From: JAMOAW01 sp039908535
GTDB taxonomy: Bacteria; Pseudomonadota; Magnetococcia; Magnetococcales; JADFZT01
Length of the DNA stretch: 37,095 nt
Reading direction: 5' to 3'
Assembly: GCA_039908535.1 (NCBI GenBank)
Contig: JAMOAW010000022.1
Coordinates: 1-37,095 of the forward strand
A program made the translations under genes and the position numbers. Of the stretch, positions 20,435 through 27,844 are shown one piece after another. The notes below the pieces were generated by a model. The model was not told the origin of the DNA, made no database searches, and saw only the letters and a list, made by a program, of their open reading frames with translations. Position 1 is the stretch's first letter. Each line of letters starts with the position of its first letter.

Positions 20435-21189
20435 AAAGGATTCTCTAAATCGATAAATTGATGTTGTAAGCCAAATTTAACCGCCAAAAGATTTCCTAGG
20501 GTTTCAACACCGAATTTTTCGGTTCGGTGATGACCAGCGGCCACCATATGAATTCCCTCTTCACGGGCAAAATAGTATAAAGGTTCCGAGGCCTCGCCAC
20601 TTAAAAACAGGTCGGCTCCAGCCCGTTTTGCCTCTCGTAACAACTCTGGTGCCCCACCACTACAAACTGCCACCCGTTTAATCCATGCTGGACCATATGG
20701 TAACACTAAAGGATCTCCACCGAAAAGTTTTTGAACTCGTTTTAAAAAATCATCCAAAGACAATGCTTGCTGCAAAACGCCTATAAAAGAGAGTGGAATA
20801 CCTCGATAAAGACCGAAAGGGGCACTCGGTACTAACTGCAATCCTTTAAGAATACAAATATTGTTGCCAAATTCAGGATGACAATCTAATGGGAGATGAT
20901 AGGCCATTAAAGTGATATCATGCGTTAAAAGAATTTTTAATCTTTGTTTGAGGCTTCCCTCGATAATTCGAGGATCTTTTTCCCAAAAAAGACCATGATG
21001 AACCAAAATTAACTGTGCTTGTCGTTCAACGGCACATTCAAATAACTCCTGACAAGCCGAAACACCGGTTATCAATGAACTGATCTCTTCTTTACCTCGC
21101 ACTTGAACACCATTTGGAGCATAATCGGCTATTTTTTGAACTTGGAGAGTTGTTTCTAAAAATAAATCGATCTCACTTAAATTAGCCAT
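20431..21189 (-). CDS. Nif3-like dinuclear metal-centre protein (DUF34 family)
   Basis: This 252-residue protein has a conserved metal site: NGVQVRG near the start, VHHGLFW, YHLPLDCHPEFGNN, and C-terminal GHHRTEKFGVETLGN. These supply the His, Asp and Glu ligands of the two-metal centre. Members are often labelled GTP cyclohydrolase 1 type 2, but the cellular role is not settled. AAGGAT stands before the ATG. Translation is coupled to aroE by an ATGA overlap. Confidence 0.92.
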   Translation of the reverse strand: MANLSEIDLFLETTLQVQKIADYAPNGVQVRGKEEISSLITGVSACQELFECAVERQAQLILVHHGLFWEKDPRIIEGSLKQRLKILLTHDITLMAYHLPLDCHPEFGNNICILKGLQLVPSAPFGLYRGIPLSFIGVLQQALSLDDFLKRVQKLFGGDPLVLPYGPAWIKRVAVCSGGAPELLREAKRAGADLFLSGEASEPLYYFAREEGIHMVAAGHHRTEKFGVETLGNLLAVKFGLQHQFIDLENPL

Positions 21190-21230
21190 GATTTTTTATC
21201 CTTGCATCAATAATTAATATTCTCGAACAT

Positions 21231-21400
21231 GATGCCTTGCGGGCAAAAAAGTCAAAATCAAGACCTTGGGGGGCGGAGAACCGCCCCCCAATCCCCCCCC
21301 ACCCTTTTCTTTTGATCCTTAAAAAAAAGAGTGGGTCTGGGGGATTCATCCCCCAGGGTTTGACCTTTGATTTTTTTTTTTGCCCGCAGGACATTATGTT
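21231..21400. repeat. Palindromic repeat modules between the Nif3-like gene and the 389-residue gene
   Basis: The divergent gap holds GCCTTGCGGGC, then TTGGGGGGCGG-AGAA-CCGCCCCCCAA. After a C-rich stretch comes A8-GAGTGGG with CTGGGGGAT-TC-ATCCCCCAG, then GCCCGCAGGAC near 21384. Mutated versions of the small GCCC palindrome stand at both ends, so they bracket the unit. Little space is left for promoters of the two divergent genes. Confidence 0.88.
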
Positions 21401-21433
21401 CAAATATAACTATACCTTTAAAAAAGGTCCCTT

Positions 21434-22603
21434 ATGTCACTTGACCGCGAATTATTTACCAAAAGAGCGTTCGATCCTGAAGAATTTCAAAAAAGGCAAC
21501 AAAATCCTTTTTTAATCGCTCGGGATCGTATTTTGTGGATTTTAATTCAATATACTTTGATTGAATCTTACCATATTTTTTTAAAGGAAAGGGAACCTTA
21601 TCCTTTTGTCCAACCCGCCATGTTAAAACCAGGGGCGGTATCTACCATTCGTGAGTATACATTACATCGAAGTGGGTTGGTTACCTTAATTGATGGTATT
21701 TTACCAGAAAGATTGCGTAAACATTTTCATGTGCGTTCTGGAAATCGTGTTTTGAAAAAAAATATTGTTGAAGTTGCTCCCGATTTGCCAGAACTTTCCG
21801 CCTATTCAACCGCCAGTCGCAAGGTATCTAATAAAGGGTTTGATGCTCTTTTGCGTATGCTTTTACCTTTGGATTATACTTTACTTATTCAGGGTTTAGA
21901 AGAAAATAATGTTAAGGAATTTCATTTGACTAATTTTCATGTTAAAATTGAACGAATTATCGATAATGCCATTCGCAGCCTTGGCATTCATCTCAATTAT
22001 CTTGAACGTGATTTGTATGAAAAAGGCGAAATATTTATTGATGCATTGGAAAAAAAATTTTTTGAATATTATAGCTTTTACCATAATGCCGCTGGTCGCC
22101 GTTCGGCTGCTGCTTTAGCGACCCAACTGTTAACAAGAGAAAAACTGATCGGCTCAGTCTTTATTAATTCCCAACAAGATCGACGTTTAACGGTATTGAC
22201 CACCTCAGGCGAAAGCCAAGAGACCCATATTGAACAATATTTATTACTCCTTTTACCTCCTGAGCATCTAAAAGCTCTCAAAATTTGGGGTCGTAGACAA
22301 AATATTGATATTATTAAACATTACCAAATAGCTAAATATAAATTTAACAGTGGCGTTTTTCTTTTTCGGGTTCGTTATCAACATACAGAAGCAGGTTCAC
22401 CTACGCCAGATGGAACAACTAGAAAAAATTTTTCATTTCGGGATAAATGGATTCGTTTAAAAGATGAGGCCATTATTCCCATCGTTATGACGGAAACCAC
22501 AGAAATTGGTTATCAAGCCGTTTATCGACGCAATCCGGCCGATGAACCCTCTATGGAAAAAAATGTTCTATTTAATTCACAAAACCCTGTGGATAACCCT
22601 TGA
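21434..22603 (+). CDS. Unrecognised 389-residue protein next to the candidate origin
   Basis: I do not recognise this protein. It is soluble-looking, rich in Leu, Ile, Arg and Lys, with no signal peptide, membrane helix or classic motif that I can see. The N-terminus (MSLDRELFTKRAFDPEEFQK) is charged and helical, and the middle has FYHNAAGRRSAAALATQLLT. The C-terminus contains many alternating hydrophobic strands. AAAGG precedes the ATG. Base composition is AT-rich, like hemE and unlike dnaA. In several Alphaproteobacteria the gene opposite hemE across oriC is a conserved protein of unknown function; whether this is its counterpart cannot be told here. The last codons contain the perfect DnaA-box-like TGTGGATAA. 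Confidence 0.75.
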   Translation: MSLDRELFTKRAFDPEEFQKRQQNPFLIARDRILWILIQYTLIESYHIFLKEREPYPFVQPAMLKPGAVSTIREYTLHRSGLVTLIDGILPERLRKHFHVRSGNRVLKKNIVEVAPDLPELSAYSTASRKVSNKGFDALLRMLLPLDYTLLIQGLEENNVKEFHLTNFHVKIERIIDNAIRSLGIHLNYLERDLYEKGEIFIDALEKKFFEYYSFYHNAAGRRSAAALATQLLTREKLIGSVFINSQQDRRLTVLTTSGESQETHIEQYLLLLLPPEHLKALKIWGRRQNIDIIKHYQIAKYKFNSGVFLFRVRYQHTEAGSPTPDGTTRKNFSFRDKWIRLKDEAIIPIVMTETTEIGYQAVYRRNPADEPSMEKNVLFNSQNPVDNP

Positions 22604-22998
22604 AAAAAAAATTGATAAATTGTTTATAACAGAGACCATTTTAAAATTTTATAATTTGTCCCCAAATTTTATTGAATTCATACAGGTTTGATCATTGTTA
22701 AATTTGATTAAAAATTTAAATAAATTCATGTAATTATAAAAATCATTCACATATTCACAGGACCTAATTCTTTTATTTTCTTTTAAAATCTTTTAAAAAA
22801 TATGAACATGATATCTATCAGACAAAAAAATCAAGACCTAGGAGAAGGTCAGAATCATTCCCAATCCCCCTCTTTTTTTTAATTTTTTAAAAAAAAGAGG
22901 GGGATTTAAAAAATTGATAAAATTTTGGAGGCATGTCCCCAATTTTTTTATTCTTTTTAAAGTTTTGGATCATTTTTTTATAAAGGAAATAAATCACC
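22588..22998. other. Candidate replication origin (AT-rich, DnaA-box-like sites, beside hemE)
   Basis: TGTGGATAA (22588-22596) is a perfect reverse match to the DnaA box TTATCCACA. TCATTCACA (22743-22751) and ATATTCACA (22751-22759) each match TTATNCACA at 8 of 9 positions. The gap from 22604 is very AT-rich; 22681-22740 has only 9 G/C in 60 bases. No gene fits there. The plus strand changes from C-rich to G-rich across it, and neighbouring genes diverge. hemE flanks oriC in Caulobacter and Rickettsia. The sites are few, so this is a candidate and not a proven origin. Confidence 0.55.
22827..22910. repeat. Degenerate palindromic repeat upstream of hemE
   Basis: ATCAAGACCTAGGAGAAGGTCAG followed by CCCAATCCCCCTC, a T-run, and A8-GAGGGGGATTTAAAA preserve the order of the larger elements, but the G/C stems are mostly lost. 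CCCCCTC-T8 against A8-GAGGGGG still forms an inverted repeat of about 15 bp. This is an eroded copy in the candidate origin. Confidence 0.6.
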
Positions 22999-24066
22999 AT
23001 GGAACCAAAATCGACTTTTTTACGAGCCTGTCTTCGTTTACCTGTAGAACGAACTCCTATTTGGTTGATGCGTCAAGCGGGCCGATATCTTCCTGAATAT
23101 CGAGACATACGCTCAGAAGCAGGTGATTTTCTTAATCTTTGTTATAATCCAAAATTGGCAACTGAAGTAACGCTACAACCTTTACGTCGTTTTCCATTGG
23201 ATGCTGCCATTTTATTTTCCGATATTTTGGTAATTCCACAAGCCATGGGCATGTCTTTAAAATTTTCGGTTGGAGAGGGTCCAATTTTTTCCAATCCTAT
23301 ACGGACGATAAAAGATATTGAAGAGTTGGAAGTTCCCAATCCAGAGGAAAAATTGGCTCCCGTATTAGAAATTGTGACTCAATTGCGTAAAATTTTAGGT
23401 GAAACGCCATTGATTGGATTTTCAGGTAGTCCATGGACATTGGCTACCTATATGGTGGAAGGAGGTTCGAGCAAAAAATTTCACCAAATTAAAGCAATGA
23501 TGTATAATAATCCGATGCTTTTGAATCAAATTTTAGATATTTTAGTGATTTCTGTCGCTAAATATCTCAATGCTCAAATTCGCCATGGAGCGCAAGCGGT
23601 ACAAATTTTTGATACTTGGGGTGGTGTTTTGGCACCAGAACAATTTCGAGAATTTTCTTTAAAACCTGTTGCAGAAATTATTAAACGTTTAGATCGTATT
23701 GGTCCAGATAAGGTTCGAGTACCGGTGATTTTTTTTGCCAAAGGATGCGGTTATATGTTGGAGGAGATGGCTGAGATAGGGTGTGATGTCTTGGGATTGG
23801 ATTGGACCACCAATTTAGCTAAAGCGCATCAGCGGGTTGGACATCGTGTGGCTTTACAAGGCAATTTGGATCCCTCTGTTTTATATGCCTCCCCGGAAGT
23901 TATCCAAAGAGAGGTATTTGAGTTGCTCAACTCCTATCCATCCCCTACTGGTCATATTTTTAATTTAGGTCACGGTTTAGAACCAGACATGGATCCAGAA
24001 CGGGTATCTATCTTGGTAGAGGCAGTTCATCAAGCCAGCAGTTTAAAAGGTAAATCAATCAAATGA
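22999..24066 (+). CDS. hemE: Uroporphyrinogen decarboxylase
   Basis: This 355-residue cytoplasmic enzyme converts uroporphyrinogen III to coproporphyrinogen III in haem synthesis. The N-terminal signature RTPIWLMRQAGRYLPEYR is diagnostic. Further family motifs are GFSGSPWTLATYMVEGG, IFDTWGG, GCDVLGLDWTT, LQGNLDPSVLYA and FNLGHGLEPDMDPE. AAGGAA precedes the ATG. It opens a three-gene haem operon; its stop overlaps the hemN start by 4 bases. It borders the candidate origin. Confidence 0.98.
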   Translation: MEPKSTFLRACLRLPVERTPIWLMRQAGRYLPEYRDIRSEAGDFLNLCYNPKLATEVTLQPLRRFPLDAAILFSDILVIPQAMGMSLKFSVGEGPIFSNPIRTIKDIEELEVPNPEEKLAPVLEIVTQLRKILGETPLIGFSGSPWTLATYMVEGGSSKKFHQIKAMMYNNPMLLNQILDILVISVAKYLNAQIRHGAQAVQIFDTWGGVLAPEQFREFSLKPVAEIIKRLDRIGPDKVRVPVIFFAKGCGYMLEEMAEIGCDVLGLDWTTNLAKAHQRVGHRVALQGNLDPSVLYASPEVIQREVFELLNSYPSPTGHIFNLGHGLEPDMDPERVSILVEAVHQASSLKGKSIK

Positions 24067-25472
24067 GCAACGCTTTATTATCCCAAAAGGTTATTTTTGA
24101 TCGGCGTCTGATTGATAAATACAATCGTTCTGGTCCACGATACACCTCTTATCCAACGGCACCCCATTTTCATGAAGGTTTTGGGCCACAAAAATGGCGT
24201 GAATATGCACACCGATCAAACCAAGAGACTCCTGATAAACCAATTTCTTTATATGTACATATTCCTTTTTGCGATACCGTTTGTTATTATTGTGCCTGTA
24301 ATCGGGTGGTGACCCCAGATCGATCAAGGGCGGTAGAGTATTTGGAATATCTATTTCGTGAGATTGAGCAAGTTGGCAAACTTTTCAGTCGTAAACGCGA
24401 GGTGGTGCAGTTGCATTTGGGTGGGGGGACGCCGACCTATCTCTCTTTGGAACAATTGACGCGCCTGCAAGCCTGTTTGGGAGAACATTTTACATTGGCA
24501 CAAGGGGATAAAGGGGAATTTGGTGTTGAAGTAGATCCCCGTGAAGTTCCCAAAGGGACATTAACAGGGATGCGACAGCTTGGGTACAATCGAATCTCCA
24601 TCGGTGTTCAGGATTTGGATTTTAATGTGCAAAAGGCGGTTAATCGCATTCAGCCGCAAGAAATCACCTGGCAAGCGGTAGAGGAGGCCCGGCAAGCGGG
24701 CTTTCAATCCATCAATTTGGACCTGATTTATGGCCTGCCTTTGCAAAGTGAAGTGACCTTTAGCCACACCTTAGAAAAGGTCATTCGTGAGTTATCGCCA
24801 GACCGATTGGCCATTTTTAATTATGCCCATTTACCACAATATTTTTCTCCACAACGACGGGTCAATGAAGCGCAGTTACCTACTCCTGAAGAAAAATTGC
24901 GTATTTTAGAAGCGGCGATTCAAATTTTGACCAAAGCAGGGTATGTCTATGTGGGGATGGACCATTTTGCCAAACCAGACGATGAATTGGCGGTCGCCCA
25001 AAGGCAAGGGTTGTTACATCGAAATTTTCAAGGGTATACAACCCATGGAGAGTGCGATTTGGTTTCTGTTGGGATCACGGCTATCAGTCAAGTGGGTCCC
25101 ACCTATGCGCAAAATTTAAAAACATTGGAAAGCTATTATGAACGGTTAAATGCTGGAGAGTTGAGCATATTTCGTGGTTTAGAGTTAACCCCCGATGATC
25201 TCATTCGTCGGCAGGTGATTATGCGTTTGATTTGTGATTTTCAATTGGATCGTGCCTGGGTGGAACAGCAATTTGGTCTAATTTTTGGGGATTATTTTCA
25301 AGCTGAACAGATTGAACTGGCGGCCATGGTGGAGGAGGGATTGTTGGAAGAGGAGGGATCGATTTTACGAGTGACACCAGGAGGGCGTTTATTAATTCGC
25401 AATGTCTGTTTGGTTTTTGATTGGTATTTGCGTAACGCTTTACAAAATAAAACGTTTTCTAAAACAATATGA
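24063..25472 (+). CDS. hemN: Oxygen-independent coproporphyrinogen III oxidase (radical SAM)
   Basis: This 469-residue radical SAM enzyme converts coproporphyrinogen III to protoporphyrinogen IX without oxygen. The 4Fe-4S motif is CDTVCYYCACN (Cys70, Cys74, Cys77, plus Cys79), matching true HemN spacing as opposed to HemW. HIPFC, HLGGGTPTYLS, GVEVDPRE, RISIGVQDL and NLDLIYGLP follow in the expected order, and GMDHFAKPDDELA and HRNFQGYTT support HemN. The start overlaps hemE and the stop overlaps hemY, both as ATGA. It implies haem synthesis under low oxygen. Confidence 0.98.
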   Translation: MSNALLSQKVIFDRRLIDKYNRSGPRYTSYPTAPHFHEGFGPQKWREYAHRSNQETPDKPISLYVHIPFCDTVCYYCACNRVVTPDRSRAVEYLEYLFREIEQVGKLFSRKREVVQLHLGGGTPTYLSLEQLTRLQACLGEHFTLAQGDKGEFGVEVDPREVPKGTLTGMRQLGYNRISIGVQDLDFNVQKAVNRIQPQEITWQAVEEARQAGFQSINLDLIYGLPLQSEVTFSHTLEKVIRELSPDRLAIFNYAHLPQYFSPQRRVNEAQLPTPEEKLRILEAAIQILTKAGYVYVGMDHFAKPDDELAVAQRQGLLHRNFQGYTTHGECDLVSVGITAISQVGPTYAQNLKTLESYYERLNAGELSIFRGLELTPDDLIRRQVIMRLICDFQLDRAWVEQQFGLIFGDYFQAEQIELAAMVEEGLLEEEGSILRVTPGGRLLIRNVCLVFDWYLRNALQNKTFSKTI

Positions 25473-26821
25473 ACCAGCAAATCGAAACGATCATTATAGG
25501 TGGTGGCATTTCGGGCTTGGCTACGGCTTGGTTTCTCAAACAGCGTGGTTTTGAGATCGAACTATTGGAAGCGAATGTGCGCCCTGGGGGTACGTTATGG
25601 TCGGTGCAAAATCAAGGCTATCTGGTGGAGAATGGCCCTAATTCCACTTTGCAAAAGCCAGGCCGTGAAGAAGACGCCTTGGGACGGTTGCTGGCTGGCG
25701 TAGGTTTGGAAACCGAATTGCAAGTGGCTTGTGAGGCAGCTCAAAAGCGTTATGTTTTATTTCGTGGTCGATTGGTGGCTTTACCCACCTCGCCTTTAGC
25801 TTTTTTGATCACACCAATTTTTTCTTGGTTGACTAAGTTTGGTTTGATGGCCGAACCTTTTAAAGGGTGGGTAGAGACGGAAGAGAGCATTGCCGAGTTT
25901 GTTCGTCGTCGTTTGGGACAAGGTTTTTTGGATTATGCGGTGGATCCGTTTGTTTCTGGTGTATATGCTGGGGATCCTGAACGTCTTTCGGTACGAGCGG
26001 CGGTGGCGCGAATTTATGCTTTAGAACAAACGTATGGTTCTTTGTTGTTTGGTGCTGTGATGATGGGAAAAATAGCCAAAGGGGCTGGGATGCCGAGGGG
26101 CCGAATGATCTCTTTTCCAACGGGCATGGCGCAATTGCCTCAGACGATTGTTGAACGGCTTGGGGATACGGTTCGGCTTGGGGTACGGGTAGAGCGGTTG
26201 GAGCGGGTTGCACAGGGGTGGCGTGTGGTATGGGAGCAGGGGGAGCGGCTGGCCAAACGGGTAATTTTGGCCGTTCCAGCGTATCGTGCCGCTCAATTAA
26301 TTGCTCCTTATTCATCAGAGGCGGCCCAAATTTTACGGGATATTTATTATCCACCTGTGGCTTCGTTGGCGTTGGGGTTTGACGCAAAGCAGGTGGGTCA
26401 TCTTTTGGATGGTTTTGGCTATTTGGCTCCCAAGAAAGAGGAAGTCAAGGTATTGGGGGTTTTATTTTCCTCAACGCTTTTTATTAAGCGGGCCCCGAAT
26501 GGTAAGGTATTATTGACCTGTTTTTTGGGTGGTGCGCGGCAATCGGACATTTTAGAACGTCAGGATGCCGAGTTGATCGATTTGGTTTTGGTGGAATTAT
26601 CTAAATTTTTGGGGGTGAGGGGAAAACCAGAGATGACCCAACTGACGCGCCATAAGCAGGCGATTCCTCAATATGAATTGGGCCATTTGGATCGGTTGGA
26701 GGTTTTTGATCGTTTGGTTGAGGAAAATTTGCCCGGATTATTTTTTCGTGCCAATTGGCGGGATGGCATTTCAGTGGCAGATTGTGTGTTGGCAGCCGAA
26801 AGATTGGCCTTAAATTATTAA
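25469..26821 (+). CDS. hemY: Protoporphyrinogen oxidase, HemY type
   Basis: This 450-residue FAD enzyme oxidises protoporphyrinogen IX to protoporphyrin IX. The N-terminal dinucleotide fold has IIGGGISGLATAWFLKQRG followed by LLEANVRPGG. FVSGVYAGDPERLSVRAA is typical of this family, and the C-terminus includes LPGLFFRANWRDGISVADC. Some databases call this type HemG. The start is coupled to hemN. The final codons TTAAATTATTAA coincide with a sequence that also precedes a repeat module at 7051-7062 (inverted), so the gene end appears to be shaped by a repeat insertion. Its coding strand is very G-rich (31 G, 8 C in 26161-26220). Confidence 0.96.
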   Translation: MNQQIETIIIGGGISGLATAWFLKQRGFEIELLEANVRPGGTLWSVQNQGYLVENGPNSTLQKPGREEDALGRLLAGVGLETELQVACEAAQKRYVLFRGRLVALPTSPLAFLITPIFSWLTKFGLMAEPFKGWVETEESIAEFVRRRLGQGFLDYAVDPFVSGVYAGDPERLSVRAAVARIYALEQTYGSLLFGAVMMGKIAKGAGMPRGRMISFPTGMAQLPQTIVERLGDTVRLGVRVERLERVAQGWRVVWEQGERLAKRVILAVPAYRAAQLIAPYSSEAAQILRDIYYPPVASLALGFDAKQVGHLLDGFGYLAPKKEEVKVLGVLFSSTLFIKRAPNGKVLLTCFLGGARQSDILERQDAELIDLVLVELSKFLGVRGKPEMTQLTRHKQAIPQYELGHLDRLEVFDRLVEENLPGLFFRANWRDGISVADCVLAAERLALNY

Positions 26822-26970
26822 AAAAAAGAGGGGGTCTGGGGGATTCATCCCCCAGGGTTTTGACTTTGATTTTTTTGTCCGCAGGGCATGATATTTATGT
26901 ATCGGAGAAATAAACATCAAGACCTTGGGGGGCCCAGAACCGCCCCCAATTCCCCCCCTTTTTTTTTGTT
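26811..26970. repeat. Palindromic repeats between hemY and dnaQ
   Basis: The first module begins at the hemY stop: A8-GAGGGGG, CTGGGGGAT-TC-ATCCCCCAG, GGTTTTGAC. Then come TGTCCGCAGGGCATGA, linker ATGTATCGGAGAAATAAA and a mutated TTGGGGGGCCC-AGAA-CCGCCCCCAA stem. The order of modules matches the copies at 11241 and 21231 only in part, so modules are shuffled between sites. The first hairpin may end the hem operon transcript. Confidence 0.88.
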
Positions 26971-26987
26971 ATTGAAAGAAGCCTTTT

Positions 26988-27680
26988 ATGCCCCGTCTAA
27001 TCGTTTTAGATACCGAGACCACTGGATTTTCTCCCGCCAATGGGGATCGTATTGTTGAAATTGGTTGTGTTGAACTTATAGATTTACGCAAAGGGACGAG
27101 TCGGCAATGGTATATCAATCCGCAACGGGATATTCCAGCTGATGCCATAAAAGTGCATGGAATTACCAACGAAAAAGTAGCGGATGCCCCTTTGTTTGTG
27201 GATATTGTCGATCAATTTTTAGATTATATTGGTCATGATTCTTTGGTCATTCATAACGCCGCTTTTGATATGGGTTTTTTAAATGCCGAGCTGAACCGTG
27301 CCCAAAGAGCCCCCATTGCCTTTGATCGTGCGATAGATACCCTTGCGGCTGCGCGGCGTAAATTTCCGGGTACTTCGGCCAGTTTAGATGCGTTGTGCAA
27401 ACGATTGGGCATTGATAACACCCAACGCACGCTGCATGGAGCCTTGCTGGATGCCAATTTATTGGCTGAAGTGTATGTGGAGTTGTGCGGTGGCAATCAA
27501 TTTACATTCGATTTAGCCCAACCAGAGCCAGCACCAAAAGCGATTTCGTCTGATATAAATAAACCTAAAAAGGATCTCATAACGCCTGCAAGGGTTTGGC
27601 CCATTAGCGAAGAGGAGTCCCGATTGCACGAAAATTTTTTAGGGATGCTCGACAAAAAATATGGTATTTGCTTGAAGTAA
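26988..27680 (+). CDS. dnaQ: DNA polymerase III epsilon subunit, 3'-5' proofreading exonuclease
   Basis: This 230-residue DEDDh exonuclease has motif I LDTETTGF (Asp8, Glu10), YINPQRDIPADAIKVHGIT, motif II HNAAFDMGFL and motif III HGALLDANLLAEVY. The C-terminal tail of about 50 residues, rich in Pro, Lys and Glu, could be the segment that binds the polymerase alpha subunit. AAAGAAG precedes the ATG. Repeats lie on both sides, so it is probably a single-gene unit. Confidence 0.96.
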   Translation: MPRLIVLDTETTGFSPANGDRIVEIGCVELIDLRKGTSRQWYINPQRDIPADAIKVHGITNEKVADAPLFVDIVDQFLDYIGHDSLVIHNAAFDMGFLNAELNRAQRAPIAFDRAIDTLAAARRKFPGTSASLDALCKRLGIDNTQRTLHGALLDANLLAEVYVELCGGNQFTFDLAQPEPAPKAISSDINKPKKDLITPARVWPISEEESRLHENFLGMLDKKYGICLK

Positions 27681-27722
27681 AATTTTACGTTAATTGAAAC
27701 TTAATGATTTATTGCTTTGGCG

Positions 27723-27844
27723 TAACCGTTCATATATTAATAAAAAAAAGGGGTCTGGGGGATTGCCCCCAGGGTTTTGACTTTGCTTTTGAATTCGGTT
27801 TTGCTTTCTTCAAATAGCAGGGGGGTTGGGGGATGCAATCCCCC
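27723..27844. repeat. Composite repeat running into the hybrid kinase start
   Basis: From AACCGTTCATATATTAATA the sequence follows the 9804 copy almost exactly. It has hairpin CTGGGGG-ATTG-CCCCCAG, one GACTTTGCTTTT unit where the other copy has two, linker GAATTCGGTTTTGC and hairpin TTGGGGGATGCAATCCCCC. At that point it stops abruptly and the kinase reading frame continues. The ATG at 27833 lies inside the last hairpin. Confidence 0.92.

Noticed and set aside
21237..21515. Plus-strand open frame crossing the repeat into the 389-residue gene
   Set aside because: It translates the palindromic repeat and then an alternative frame of a real gene. Similar frames occur at other repeat copies (for example 13949-14317 and 19311-19562).
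25860..26387. A 175-residue minus-strand open frame inside hemY
   Set aside because: It is a proline-rich shadow of a G-rich gene; hemY has clear family motifs throughout this stretch.
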